NCBI GenBank assembly: GCA_902805615.1
Contig: CADCTQ010000585.1
Location: 1-54,638 of the forward strand
From: an uncultured Cytophagales bacterium
Lineage (GTDB): Bacteria; Bacteroidota; Bacteroidia; Cytophagales; 172606-1
Length of the DNA stretch: 54,638 nt
Direction: 5' to 3'
Made by a program: the position numbers and the translations under genes. Below are positions 17,244-25,765 of this stretch, one piece after another (position 1 is the stretch's first letter; the number at the start of each line of letters is the position of its first letter). Below the pieces are notes generated by a model that saw nothing but the letters and a program-made list of their open reading frames with translations, searched no databases and had not been told where the DNA came from.

Positions 17244-19727
17244 TTAGTTGCCCTTTTGCCATTTCTTTTCGAGCATTTTGATGAAATACCCGCCCACCAC
17301 CGAACGGGCCCGGAAGCCGACCGCCTTGCCGTCGGTGGTTTCGTGCCAGTCGCTGACGGGAATGCGGCTGGGCGTTTCGTTGACGTAGCGGTACACCGGC
17401 AGCACCAGCTTCCGGAAGTCCCCGGGACTGTCGGCAATGGTGGCCGTCCAGATGATCCAATCCGACTTGGTGTAAGTTTTACGGCTGTCGAGGGGCAGGC
17501 CGTAGGGCTGCTGTTTGGTGAGGTAGTAGGCGATTTCCTGGCGGGCCACCTCCGGCGGGAAGACGTCCAGCTTGAGGAGTTTGTCCCACACCAGGTTGTA
17601 CTTCTGGCTCCAGGTGCCCTTGCCTTCGAAGGTAAGGCTGTAGTGGTCGCCGTCGCCGGCCAGTTGCATCCAGCGCCGGGCCATGTCGCGGGCCAGGGTC
17701 TGGTACTTGGTGGCGGTCTGGGCGTCGCCCAACTGCCCGGCCAGCTTGCCGTAGCAGGCCAGCCCCAGGATGGCCTTTACCGAGAGGTTGGCGTTGCGGG
17801 CCAGGTGCCCGGCAAAGTCGTCGGTGCTGAGCTGGTTGGCCGGGTCGAAGCCTTCTTTTTCCAGGTAGCCGGCCCAGGTGGTGAGCGTCGGCCAGTGCTG
17901 GCGGGCGTAGTCGGGCTTGCCCTCGGCCTGCACCACCGCGGCCGTGAGGATGAGCATGTTGCCGCTCTCCTCCACGGGCATGTCTTCCGAATACGTCTGG
18001 CCGTTGGCCTGCGGGTAGGTGCCCACGTCGTGCGCCGCGAAGGGCTTGGTCCACTTGCCGCTTTCGCTGTAGTAGAAGATGGGTTCGAGCATCCCGCGCA
18101 GCAGCACCGGGTTGTAGCGCAGGAACAGCGGCGCCGACGGGTAGGTTACGTCCACCGTGCCGATGGAGCCGTTGCTGAAGTTTTCCTTCGAAAAGAACAG
18201 CGGCACGCCGCCCGGGCCGGCCACCAGCTTGTGCGCCGCAATGGCCTGCCGGTACGCCAGGGCACAAAGCTGGGCGTACTCGGCGCCGCCGGCCTGCCGG
18301 GCTTCCGCCTGCAACGCTTCGTCGAACTGCCGGCACGTTTGGAGCAGGGCCGCGTAGTCTTTTTCGGCCGACTGCAACGCGTCGTTCATCGTCGCCTTGC
18401 CGTCTTTGCGCCACCACGCCGGCAGGGTCTGCCCGAAGTACTGCACCGACGAAAGGTCGTCGTAGCCGATGAGCAGGTGCTGGGAAACGACGTTTGGCCC
18501 GACCCGGCCCGGGGTGAGCACGGTAGCCAGTTCCACCATCTGTTCGTTGGCCGGGCGGGGCATCCGCCGGTCGTCGGGGCCGCTCAGCTTGCCGGTTTGG
18601 GAGAATTGCCTGCGGGCGGCGCTTGCCTCGGCAACGACCATCTGCCCGCCGCCGGCCTTTGGGGCGGCCAGGTAGAAGTAACCCCAGTCAATGCGCACGT
18701 CGTCGCCGCGGCGCACGAGGACCGGCTGGCTTTCGGTGCCGGTGCGCAGCCACTGCACGTCGCCGGCCTCGCCGCGGCTCCAGGTCACGGGCTGGAAGTG
18801 GGAATGCACGGCCCACTCGGGGGTAGCGCCGAAGTACACCTGCACGTCGTGGGGTTTGCCGTCGCCCGACTGCGTGTCGAAGGTCAGGTAGGCTACGGGG
18901 CGGGAAAACGTCTCCAGGTTGTCCATGAGCAGGGGCGAGGTGAACGTGGCCGTGAGCCGCGCGCCGCCCGCCGCAAAGGTGTAGGCGCTGCCCGTAGCCG
19001 TCACCCGCACCGATTCCTGGGTGGCGGTGGGCACGGTCGTCTCCTTGCCTTCGTCAACGAGGCCGGCGTCCACGAAGCCGGGACCGCCGGTGTTTTTGCA
19101 GTGCAGGGCCAGCACGTTCCGGCCCTTTTTCAGCGTTTGCCGGGCGGCGGCCGGCACCGGGATCGTTCGGTAGGGCGACGACACGCAGGGGGCGCAGCTG
19201 TACACGGGTACGCCGTTGAGGTACACGTTCACGTCGTCGTCGTGCCGTACTTGCAGGAGCAGGTTGTTCACGGAGGGGTCCTTTACTTCGAATTCGCGCC
19301 GCACCCAGATTTCGGGCGTTTCCCAACGGGTCTTGTTGTCGGACTGGCTGCCGTAGTCGCCGGCGCCGGTCTGCCAGGCGGCGTCGGCAAAGGCGGGCTG
19401 CATCCACTGGGCGGCCGGGGCCTGGGTGGTGTAGCGGGAGGCGTAGGCGGTCTTTTCGACGGTGGGCGCCAGCACGTTCACGGGCGGCGGGGTTTTGCCC
19501 ATGAACTGGTAGGTCTTGCCGTCTACCCGGATGAGGCCGGTCATCTGTTGGGGCCGCCCGGTCCAGTGCCGGGTGGGGTCGGCGTGGAGTTGGTCGGCGA
19601 AGGACCAGACGCTGGTGTACGGGTCAATGGTGACGAGGGGTACGGCCGGCGGACGAAATTCCTGCGCAACGCCCGGCAACAGCGGGCAGAGGAACAGAGG
19701 CAGCAACCAGAGGGTAGTTTTTCGCAT
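17244..19727 (-). CDS. Secreted glutaminase-family protein (DUF4964/5127/4965/1793)
   Basis: An 827-residue secreted protein of the family that includes fungal glutaminase GtaA. The N-terminus MRKTTLWLLPLFLCPLLPGVAQ is a signal peptide and fixes the start at 19727. The N-terminal part (FRPPAVPLVTIDPYTSVWSF) is the DUF4964-like opening; about residues 80-230 include a galactose-binding-like jelly-roll (WVRREFEV, DVNVYLNGVPVYS); the C-terminal half is the helical DUF4965/DUF1793 region (NLSVKAILGLACYGKLAG, DSRKTYTKSDWIIWTA, SDWHETTDGKAVGFRARSVVGG). The reaction is unproven for bacterial members; a periplasmic hydrolase acting on amides or glycans is possible. It stands alone. Confidence 0.88.
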   Translation of the reverse strand: MRKTTLWLLPLFLCPLLPGVAQEFRPPAVPLVTIDPYTSVWSFADQLHADPTRHWTGRPQQMTGLIRVDGKTYQFMGKTPPPVNVLAPTVEKTAYASRYTTQAPAAQWMQPAFADAAWQTGAGDYGSQSDNKTRWETPEIWVRREFEVKDPSVNNLLLQVRHDDDVNVYLNGVPVYSCAPCVSSPYRTIPVPAAARQTLKKGRNVLALHCKNTGGPGFVDAGLVDEGKETTVPTATQESVRVTATGSAYTFAAGGARLTATFTSPLLMDNLETFSRPVAYLTFDTQSGDGKPHDVQVYFGATPEWAVHSHFQPVTWSRGEAGDVQWLRTGTESQPVLVRRGDDVRIDWGYFYLAAPKAGGGQMVVAEASAARRQFSQTGKLSGPDDRRMPRPANEQMVELATVLTPGRVGPNVVSQHLLIGYDDLSSVQYFGQTLPAWWRKDGKATMNDALQSAEKDYAALLQTCRQFDEALQAEARQAGGAEYAQLCALAYRQAIAAHKLVAGPGGVPLFFSKENFSNGSIGTVDVTYPSAPLFLRYNPVLLRGMLEPIFYYSESGKWTKPFAAHDVGTYPQANGQTYSEDMPVEESGNMLILTAAVVQAEGKPDYARQHWPTLTTWAGYLEKEGFDPANQLSTDDFAGHLARNANLSVKAILGLACYGKLAGQLGDAQTATKYQTLARDMARRWMQLAGDGDHYSLTFEGKGTWSQKYNLVWDKLLKLDVFPPEVARQEIAYYLTKQQPYGLPLDSRKTYTKSDWIIWTATIADSPGDFRKLVLPVYRYVNETPSRIPVSDWHETTDGKAVGFRARSVVGGYFIKMLEKKWQKGN

Positions 19728-20130
19728 GGGGGTTACGCGGGGAGTTAGGCAGATATTTCCCAAAATAGGTAAAAATGGAATGGGAATTGCCACGCCGGTG
19801 CGGCAGTTGCGGGCGAAGGGCAGCAGGCGGGCAGAAGGCCACCGGGGTAGGGGAGAGGGCCTATTGGGTATCCACTACGCGTTGCCAAATGTCACGGCAA
19901 ACAGAGGGTTGGAAGGCTTTGATTAAGCAAAGGTTGAAGTGATTTGGGTTGCTACGTTGGGTAGCAGAGGGTTGACTACCCCCTGTTCAAGCAACGCGTG
20001 AGAAGCAAAGGCGTCCGGTGGGTGTGCTACGGGTGGTTTAATATCACTGAAAAACTGGCTTGCTGCCACATCGCTTGTTACTCCGGCCCGGGGCCGTGTA
20101 TCAAAAGGGTACATTTATTTCCCTCATTTT
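19728..20130. other. Gap of 400 bases, nothing firmly recognised
   Basis: This gap lies between divergent genes. It has short direct and inverted words (GGGTAGCAGAGGGTTGACTACCC; the pair CTACGCGTTG and CAACGCGTGAG) but no long hairpin. The sequence TACATTTATTT at about 20110-20120 may be a -7 element for the plus-strand gene at 20131. Frames on either strand give no recognisable protein. Confidence 0.45.
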
Positions 20131-20445
20131 ATGAAAATCAAGAACATCGAAGGATTGACTGCGCAACAACTGCAACGCGAAGTGGAGTCGGGCGGCAAAT
20201 TTGTAGTCTACCAGTACACCATTTCCATCGTCGTAATGACGTTCAGAAACGCCAGTGACATCTACTTCGTGCGGCCCGGCGAACAAGCCTGGGTCAAGGG
20301 GCTGCCGTACACGGTGCTCACCTTGTTGATGGGTTGGTGGGGCATTCCCTGGGGGCCGATCTACTCGGTTGGCTCGTTGTACCGGAATCTTTCGGGGGGA
20401 CACGACGTAACGCAGGAGATCCTCGCCGGTGAGCAAGCCGCGTAA
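20131..20445 (+). CDS. Small hypothetical membrane-associated protein, 104 aa
   Basis: I do not recognise the family. The protein begins with a polar stretch (MKIKNIEGLTAQQLQREVES), has a hydrophobic strand-like part (FVVYQYTISIVVMTF), and one probable membrane segment around residues 55-82 (LPYTVLTLLMGWWGIPWGPIYSVGS). The codon use and the terminator-like hairpin just downstream support it as a gene. It is monocistronic and convergent with the Nudix regulator. Confidence 0.7.
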   Translation: MKIKNIEGLTAQQLQREVESGGKFVVYQYTISIVVMTFRNASDIYFVRPGEQAWVKGLPYTVLTLLMGWWGIPWGPIYSVGSLYRNLSGGHDVTQEILAGEQAA

Positions 20446-20474
20446 GATCAGGCAGGCATCACTTTACAAATAAG

Positions 20475-20535
20475 ACCGGAGCAATTGACAGTACCCGAAT
20501 CAGGTATTGGCAACTGCTCCGGTTACTGTTTTTGG
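20475..20535. terminator. Probable terminator hairpin
   Basis: ACCGGAGCA (20475-20483) pairs with TGCTCCGGT (20515-20523); a smaller ATTG...CAAT-type pairing lies in the loop, and TACTGTTTTTGGGG follows. It sits between convergent genes, with the T-run on the plus strand suiting the gene ending at 20445. Confidence 0.6.
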
Positions 20536-20552
20536 GGGCGGCAGCGGGACGG

Positions 20553-21248
20553 TTACACTTCGAAGTTGAAGCCGTGTGATTTGAGTTCTTCGTAGCGTTG
20601 CCGGTCGAAGCGGTAGAGCCGGGCGGCGCGGTGGGGCACGCCGGCCTGCCATTCTTCGAGTTCCACCAGCAGGTTCATTTTCTGGATCTTCTTGCGGAAG
20701 TTGCGTTTGTCGAGGTCGGTGCCCAGCACCACTTCGTAGAGGTGTTGCAACTCCGACAGCGTAAATTTTTCGGGCAGCAGTTCAAAGCCGATGGGTTGGT
20801 AACGCACCTTGCCCTTCAGCCGGTCGAGGGCCGTTTGCAGGATTTTGGCGTGGTCGAAGGCCAGTTCGGGCACCTCCGAAATGTTGAACCACTGCGCGTG
20901 GCTGGCGTCGGAGCCGGCCTGCACCTTGTAGTCGGCCAGTTTGAGCAGGGCGTAGTAGGCCACCGAAATGGTCCGTCCGCGGGGGTCGCGGCCCACGTCG
21001 CCGAAGGTGTAGAGCTGCTCCATGAACACGTTGGTGAGGCCCGTCTCTTCTTCGAGTTCCCGCTTGGCGGCCACTTCGATGCTCGGGTCGGTGTCTACGT
21101 CAAGGAAGCCGCCGGGAAACGCCCACAAGCCTTTGAAGGGTTCGCCGCCCCGCCGGATGAGCAGCACCTTCAGGTCGCCCTCATCGAAGCCGAAGAGGAT
21201 GCAATCCACGGTGAGGGAGGGGCGGGGGTATTCGTAGGTGTAGGGCAT
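20553..21248 (-). CDS. NrtR-like Nudix regulator
   Basis: 231 residues: an N-terminal Nudix domain (about 10-140) followed by a winged-helix domain (about 150-231, [28 protein letters not shown]). This is the layout of NrtR-type transcriptional regulators, which sense ADP-ribose-like ligands and control NAD or sugar-use genes. The Nudix box reads [25 protein letters not shown]: the REL-EEETG half is intact, but the first glutamate position is Pro, so hydrolysis may be weak or absent. No target operon is adjacent. The start [15 protein letters not shown] is typical. Confidence 0.88.
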   Translation of the reverse strand: MPYTYEYPRPSLTVDCILFGFDEGDLKVLLIRRGGEPFKGLWAFPGGFLDVDTDPSIEVAAKRELEEETGLTNVFMEQLYTFGDVGRDPRGRTISVAYYALLKLADYKVQAGSDASHAQWFNISEVPELAFDHAKILQTALDRLKGKVRYQPIGFELLPEKFTLSELQHLYEVVLGTDLDKRNFRKKIQKMNLLVELEEWQAGVPHRAARLYRFDRQRYEELKSHGFNFEV

Positions 21249-21311
21249 CGGGATCAGTGGGTTTTGGGTCGGGGTTCTTTACGGGGTGGTCCAAAAATGG
21301 ATGGGCTGCCG

Positions 21312-21353
21312 CAAATAAAAAAATCCGGCGCGTAAAATCACTGCGCGCCGGAT
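21312..21353 (-). terminator. Rho-independent terminator for the FtsX permease gene
   Basis: On the minus strand ATCCGGCGCG (21353-21344) pairs with CGCGCCGGAT (21332-21323), followed by a T-rich run opposite the A-run at 21312-21323. It lies 68 bases after the permease stop, so it ends that transcript before the Nudix gene. Confidence 0.85.
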
Positions 21354-21420
21354 GATAATTGGGTAAACCTACACCAAAAAGACCGCCCCCGGTGGTCCCA
21401 CCGGCTCCTGATCGTGGGCA

Positions 21421-23847
21421 TCACTCGGATTTGAGGTGATCCACCGGGTTGGCCAGGGCAGCTTTGAGGGACTGGTAGCTGATGGTCAACAACGCCACGG
21501 CTACTGCCGACAGACCCGCCAGTCCGAACAATTCCCACGCCAGGGGGATGCGGTACGCAAAATCTTTCAGCCATTCGCGCATCAGGTACCACGCCAACGG
21601 GGTCGCCAGGGTAAAGGCAATGAGCACCAGCTTGATGAAATTGAAGGTCAGCAAGCCGACCAGGTGCCCCAGCGAAGCGCCCAGCACTTTGCGGATGCTG
21701 ATCTCCTTGCTGCGCTGCTCGACCATAAAAGCCGAGAGGGCAAACAGGCCCAGGCAGGCGACCACAATGGCCAGCAAGGCAAAGCTGCTGAAAATGCGTC
21801 CCGTCCGCTCCACGTCGGCGTACATCGCGGCGTACTGCTGGTCCAGGAAGGAGTACCGAATGGGTTGGTGGGGCGAAAATTGTTTCCAGACCCCCGTTAC
21901 CGCCCGCAGGGTAGCCGTCATGTCGGTGGCTTGTACTTTCAAGAGGATCGTATTGGGGCTGGGGCCCAGGAACAAGCCCATGGGCTGGATCTTTTTTTTC
22001 AGGGATTCCAGGTGAAAGTCTTCCACCACGCCGATCACCGTCCAGCCGCCCCGCCCGTTGAAAATCTGCGCCCCCACCGGTTTTTGCAACTGCAAAGCCC
22101 GGGCCAGCGACTCGTTGATGATCACGGCCTGCGAATCCGTCGCCATCCGGGCGGAAAAGTCCCGGCCCTGCACCAGCTTCAGGCCCATCGTTTTCAGGTA
22201 ATCGTGGTCCACGTTCCAGTGCTGGCTGCTGATCTTTTCCGGGTCAGCCATGCCTTTCGTCCACATGGGGCCATTGTTGCGCTTGCGGCCGGCCAGGGGC
22301 AAAAAATCGCTGATGCTTACGTGCCTGACCTGGTGCAGGCCCAGGAGTTGCTCCCTGAAGGGGACAAGCTTCTCCTGCAAGGTGTGCGTTCCTTCCAGCA
22401 GCAGCACCTGCTCCTTTTCGAAGCCTAGTTTCTTGTTGAGAATGTAGTCCATCTGCCGCCCGATGACCAGCGTGCCCAGGATGAGCACGACCGAAACGGC
22501 GAACTGGAAAACGACCAGTACACTCCGGACGGAGGCGGCTTTGCTGCCCCGGCTCACGTTGCCTTTGAGCACCCGGATGGGCTGGAAAGCCGACAGGTAA
22601 AAGGCCGGGTAAATTCCCGCCAGCAGGCCCACGCCCCCGGCACCGGCGGCCAGCAGGGGGAGCAGCCACCAGGCTTGCCAGGGGAAGGCCAGCGATTTGC
22701 CAACCAGCCCGTTGAAAGGAGGCAACAGCAGACCGGCCATCACCACGCCCACGGCGAAAGCAAAGAAACTGTAGAGCAAAGATTCGGTTAAAAACTGCCC
22801 GATCAAACTGCCGCGCCGGGAGCCGATCACTTTCCGGATGCCTACTTCTTTGGCCCGGTTGGCGGAGCGGGCCGTGGACAGATTGATGAAGTTGATGGAC
22901 GCAATGAGCAGAATAAACACGGCAACCGAGCCGAACAACCAGATGTACCGCAGGTCGCCGTGCGGCAAGTCATCGCGCACCTGCACCCGGTTCAAATAAA
23001 TGTCCCTTACTGGTTGCAATTCGAACCGGAAGCTCTTCAGCCAGCCAATCTCCTCGGCATTGGCCCCGCCCTTCACGGCGTAGGGCATAAAGTATTTGTG
23101 TACCGTCGCCGAAAGCTGCTTTTCGAGTTGGGCAATGTCGGTGCCCGGACGCACCCGGACGTAGTTGATGTAGTTGCTCGACCGCCAGTCGGTCTGCTCG
23201 CCGGGCCAGAACTCCTTGCCCGCCAGGCTCATCAGGAAATCGAACTGGAGGTGCGAAGTAGCCGGAAAGTCGCGGACCACGCCCGTTACCCGGTACTGCC
23301 GCTGCGGGTCATTGTTCAGGACGAGTACCTTGCCGATGGGGTCTTCCCCGGGAAAATACTTCCCGGCTTTGCGTTGGGTGATGACCAGCGTGCCCGGTTC
23401 GGCAAGTGCCCGGCGCGGATTGCCCGCCACGAAAGGCAGTTCCAGGATGTCGAGCAGTTCCTGGTTCGCGTGCACGAACCCTTCCTCGTGCAGACTCCCG
23501 AGTTGGTCGCTCCGCCGGACCTGGTTGTCCTTCGTTTCAAAGACGGCGTTGTAATGCCCCGTTTTTTCCAGGGCCGGGTAGTCGGCCTGCAACGTCCGGG
23601 CCAGGGGAGCCGGAAAATGCACCCCAACCCCGGCTTCTCCCCGGTGGGCGCTCCGGTGCAGCAGGCGGTATATCCGGTCGCCGTGGGGGTAGTGCCGGTC
23701 GTAGCCCAGTTCGTGCCGGATGTAGAGGGAAATGAGCAGGCAAGCCGCAATGCCGGCCGCAAGCCCGCCGATCTTGATGGCCGAATACAGTTTTTGCCGG
23801 GCCAGCGTCCGGAGGGCAACGGTAAGGTAGTTTCGGAAGAGGGTCAT
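21421..23847 (-). CDS. FtsX-type ABC transporter permease (MacB-like)
   Basis: An 808-residue permease with the typical layout: an N-terminal membrane helix (YSAIKIGGLAAGIAACLLISLYI), a MacB-type periplasmic domain, three helices including VAVFILLIASINFINLSTARSANRAKEVGIRKVIG, a second periplasmic domain, and a final FtsX domain with the STARS-like and ISIRKVLGASLGHLVGLL motifs. Start 23847 (MTLFRNYLTVALRTL) is chosen because homologues begin this way; the frame stays open to 24030. No ATPase gene is adjacent. Bacteroidota carry many such permeases; cargo is unknown. A terminator follows at 21353-21312. Confidence 0.92.
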   Translation of the reverse strand: MTLFRNYLTVALRTLARQKLYSAIKIGGLAAGIAACLLISLYIRHELGYDRHYPHGDRIYRLLHRSAHRGEAGVGVHFPAPLARTLQADYPALEKTGHYNAVFETKDNQVRRSDQLGSLHEEGFVHANQELLDILELPFVAGNPRRALAEPGTLVITQRKAGKYFPGEDPIGKVLVLNNDPQRQYRVTGVVRDFPATSHLQFDFLMSLAGKEFWPGEQTDWRSSNYINYVRVRPGTDIAQLEKQLSATVHKYFMPYAVKGGANAEEIGWLKSFRFELQPVRDIYLNRVQVRDDLPHGDLRYIWLFGSVAVFILLIASINFINLSTARSANRAKEVGIRKVIGSRRGSLIGQFLTESLLYSFFAFAVGVVMAGLLLPPFNGLVGKSLAFPWQAWWLLPLLAAGAGGVGLLAGIYPAFYLSAFQPIRVLKGNVSRGSKAASVRSVLVVFQFAVSVVLILGTLVIGRQMDYILNKKLGFEKEQVLLLEGTHTLQEKLVPFREQLLGLHQVRHVSISDFLPLAGRKRNNGPMWTKGMADPEKISSQHWNVDHDYLKTMGLKLVQGRDFSARMATDSQAVIINESLARALQLQKPVGAQIFNGRGGWTVIGVVEDFHLESLKKKIQPMGLFLGPSPNTILLKVQATDMTATLRAVTGVWKQFSPHQPIRYSFLDQQYAAMYADVERTGRIFSSFALLAIVVACLGLFALSAFMVEQRSKEISIRKVLGASLGHLVGLLTFNFIKLVLIAFTLATPLAWYLMREWLKDFAYRIPLAWELFGLAGLSAVAVALLTISYQSLKAALANPVDHLKSE

Positions 23848-24293
23848 ACGATGCGAGGGGCTAGGTAGAGCGTTAGGCTTTGCCTGTTGCCGGTACCCAT
23901 TCAGCGGAATCACCGGCTTGCGTGCTCCTTGCGGAAGGGAAAGTAATGACGAGGCCATGAGCACTGTACGCTTTTTGTTGCGCATCAAACTGTGAGCCAC
24001 TTGGGTAAAGATGCCCGCAGGGGGCTGCATAGCCCGTTTAGGCGGTTGTTTAAGGCGTATCCCTGTCCTAAAATGAACAAGTGATGTTCAGTATTGAACA
24101 ACCCCGGGAGCCGCCGGGAGGATGGGAAGTTGATCAAAAAAATGGAGGGACGACCACAAATAAATCTGCTCGTCCCTGATTAGCGCCTCTAACTCATCCA
24201 CTGATACGCCGAACAACTGACGGTCTTTGTAATACCCTCGCAAATGAAGTAATGGGCGGTTGATGTTGAATTGTTTTGTACGCTTAAAGTCGC
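23848..24293. other. Gap with the toxin-antitoxin terminator and an unexplained open frame
   Basis: This 446-base stretch lies between the FtsX permease and the DUF433/DUF5615 pair, all on the minus strand. It holds a terminator-like hairpin (24135-24177), an unassigned minus-strand open frame (24088-24345) and the permease promoter region. I saw no repeat array like those elsewhere. Confidence 0.5.
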
Positions 24294-24345
24294 TTATTGC
24301 GGTAAGCTTCTGATTCGGATTTTGCTTATCGTTATCGTAGTGAAC
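24088..24345 (-). other. Unassigned open frame downstream of the DUF5615 gene
   Basis: A minus-strand frame is open for 85 codons to TGA at 24088-24090, overlapping the end of the DUF5615 gene in another phase. It has no ATG; TTG at 24243 or GTG further on could start a roughly 50-residue peptide. Its translation looks protein-like (LHLRGYYKDRQLFGVSVDEL), yet part of it coincides with the terminator hairpin, which argues against. It could be the remnant of a lost gene. Confidence 0.25.
24135..24177 (-). terminator. Probable terminator of the toxin-antitoxin operon
   Basis: On the minus strand AGGGACGA (24177-24170) pairs with TCGTCCCT (24153-24146), followed by CCATTTTTTTGA. It lies about 120 bases beyond the DUF5615 stop, in the right orientation to end the DUF433-DUF5615 transcript. 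Confidence 0.65.
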
Positions 24346-24647
24346 TTACCAGAAAGGTCGCTCAGACGGGTTTGGAGTAAATTGAGCACGATAGTGGTAA
24401 TCTGAGCGGTATCTTTGAAATCATACCGGAGGAAAAGCACGCTTACATCCTTGACATGGTGCGCAAAGACCCACTCTCCAAAGTCCTTGTCTTCGGTAAG
24501 AATGATTCTGGGTGGATTGCGGGACATTTCAATGACTTCGAAGTCCTCAATGCCCGAAGCGGATTCCGCTATTGAATACACTTCAAGTCCTATGCCTCTA
24601 ATTGCCGTAATAATACTCCGGTCAATGTTCTCGTCGGCAAGTATCAC
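24294..24647 (-). CDS. DUF5615 PIN-like toxin candidate
   Basis: A 117-residue PIN-like protein of the DUF5615 family, usually found as the toxin partner of DUF433 antitoxins (VapC45/VapB45 type). The acidic residues expected of a PIN nuclease are in ILADENID at the start and in ILTEDKDFGEWVF (about 50-62); the end KFTTITISKIRIR is also typical. Its ATG overlaps the antitoxin stop by four bases, showing translational coupling. Toxicity and RNA cleavage are inferred from the family only. Confidence 0.9.
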   Translation of the reverse strand: MILADENIDRSIITAIRGIGLEVYSIAESASGIEDFEVIEMSRNPPRIILTEDKDFGEWVFAHHVKDVSVLFLRYDFKDTAQITTIVLNLLQTRLSDLSGKFTTITISKIRIRSLPQ

Positions 24648-24874
24648 GGTACCACGTTAATTACTTCTTCGTTGGCAATCACTTCCGAAGCGTACGTAAG
24701 CGCCGCTAACACATCCGCTTCCTGGAGATGGGGATACATGGCAAGCAAGTCCTGAACGTTTGCGCCCTGGGACAGTTTTCTCAAAATGAGTTCGACCGTA
24801 ATGCGAGTACCCCTGATGACGGGCTTTCCCAGCATCACCTGGTAATCGGCGGTAATTCTTTCCTGGTAATTCAT
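24644..24874 (-). CDS. DUF433 antitoxin candidate
   Basis: A 76-residue DUF433 protein, a small helix-turn-helix-like domain that serves as antitoxin for DUF5615 proteins. The family features are ITADYQVMLGKPVIRGTRITVELIL and LLAMYPHLQEADVLAALTYA. It is the first gene of the pair and overlaps the toxin gene by four bases. Such antitoxins often repress their own promoter; no operator was identified. Confidence 0.9.
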   Translation of the reverse strand: MNYQERITADYQVMLGKPVIRGTRITVELILRKLSQGANVQDLLAMYPHLQEADVLAALTYASEVIANEEVINVVP

Positions 24875-24908
24875 CTCAGTTACTGTTTTCCTGCCTATAC
24901 GTGTTTCC

Positions 24909-25373
24909 TCACTCCGCCGTTTGCCCGGTTTTGGCCTTGCCGCCTTCCGAGAGGGCGCCGAACTTGCGCGTCATGGTCTTGATGTAATCCACTTTGCGGA
25001 ACCGCAGGGCCGTCCAGTCTTCGTCAATGGCGACCTGCCGCACGCCTTCCAGGCCGTGGGGACCCAGCACACCCCAGCCGGTGTCGCGGTTGAAGTTGCA
25101 GGCGTAGCGTTTGGAAGTGCCCTTGGGGTAACAGAACCACAGCACGGCGTCACCTTTCAGCCTGGGGGCGGCCTGCGGCACCAGCCGGTCAATTTCTTCC
25201 TGCCGGGTCACGAAGGCAACCAGGAACTCAATTTCCGGCGCCGCCTCCAACTCAGTAACTACCTGTGCTTCGCCGGCAATGCTTTGCAACCTACCATCGA
25301 ACGAGGCCGGCGCATTCAGGCAAACCACGACCGGTTGCCCCTTGTAGTTGAGCTTTTTGAAAACGGCGTCCAT
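24909..25373 (-). CDS. DUF3052-like hypothetical protein
   Basis: A 154-residue soluble protein resembling DUF3052 proteins of Bacteroidota: a first half rich in beta strands (VVVCLNAPASFD, EIEFLVAFVTRQEEI, AVLWFCYPKGTSK) and a second half ending in DEDWTALRFRKVDYIKTMTR. No catalytic motif is apparent and the function is unknown. It is 35 bases upstream of the toxin-antitoxin pair on the same strand but need not belong to it. The start MDAVFKKLNYKGQP is the first good Met. Confidence 0.75.
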   Translation of the reverse strand: MDAVFKKLNYKGQPVVVCLNAPASFDGRLQSIAGEAQVVTELEAAPEIEFLVAFVTRQEEIDRLVPQAAPRLKGDAVLWFCYPKGTSKRYACNFNRDTGWGVLGPHGLEGVRQVAIDEDWTALRFRKVDYIKTMTRKFGALSEGGKAKTGQTAE

Positions 25374-25487
25374 GAGCAGAAGAGGCAGGATGACGGCGGG
25401 GAGGAGCGAAGTCGGTGAAATTTATGGGAACTTTCTTTGAGATGCAGTATGTCCAGTGCAGTAAGTTATTGGGAAGCGGCAAAAGCC

Positions 25488-25652
25488 TTACTGCTGTTGC
25501 GCTTCCAACAACTTCTTTGCAACGTCCCGGGCAATCTCCAACGTTTGGGTAATGGTACGGCCCTGGGCTACTAATCCTTGCAAATTGTCGGAAGTAGCCA
25601 GGTAGTATCCTTCCGGTAGTTTTTCGATATGTAAATTGACTTTCTTCTCCAT
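25488..25652 (-). CDS. HicB-like antitoxin-family protein without HicA
   Basis: A 54-residue protein with the HicB N-terminal fold: VNLHIEKLPEGYYLATSDNLQGLVAQGRTITQTLEIARDVAKKLLEA shows the HicB strand-strand-helix pattern with the conserved LQGLVAQG turn (quoted here in parts of one segment between residues 5 and 51). It lacks a DNA-binding tail. A frame Met at 25700 would add a tryptophan-containing leader, but MEKKVNLHI at 25652 is the likelier start. I looked on both sides for a HicA toxin and found none, so it is an orphan or a stand-alone regulator. Confidence 0.7.
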   Translation of the reverse strand: MEKKVNLHIEKLPEGYYLATSDNLQGLVAQGRTITQTLEIARDVAKKLLEAQQQ

Positions 25653-25735
25653 CTGGCGTTTTGTTTGAACAACCCACTTCGGTACTTCCATTGCCGGCAT
25701 CCCTGCTTTTGGCAGTGAACTTCGGCACTGGTCAC

Positions 25736-25765
25736 CCTACTTACGACTCTGGACTTACGACTCCT
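25736..25765. repeat. Single repeat arm with the GTCGTAAGTCC word
   Basis: On the minus strand, directly after the LytTR regulator stop, the sequence is TAAGGAGTCGTAAGTCCAG followed by AGTCGTAAGTAGGG. The first part is identical to the sequence right after the YceI stop at 40436, 15 kb away. No inverted partner is found here. Confidence 0.7.

Noticed and set aside
17256-19748. An 830-codon plus-strand open frame antisense to the glutaminase-family gene
   Set aside because: Its translation is Gly/Arg/His/Val-rich without domains; long antisense frames are expected in GC-rich genes, and the minus-strand protein has a signal peptide and known domains.
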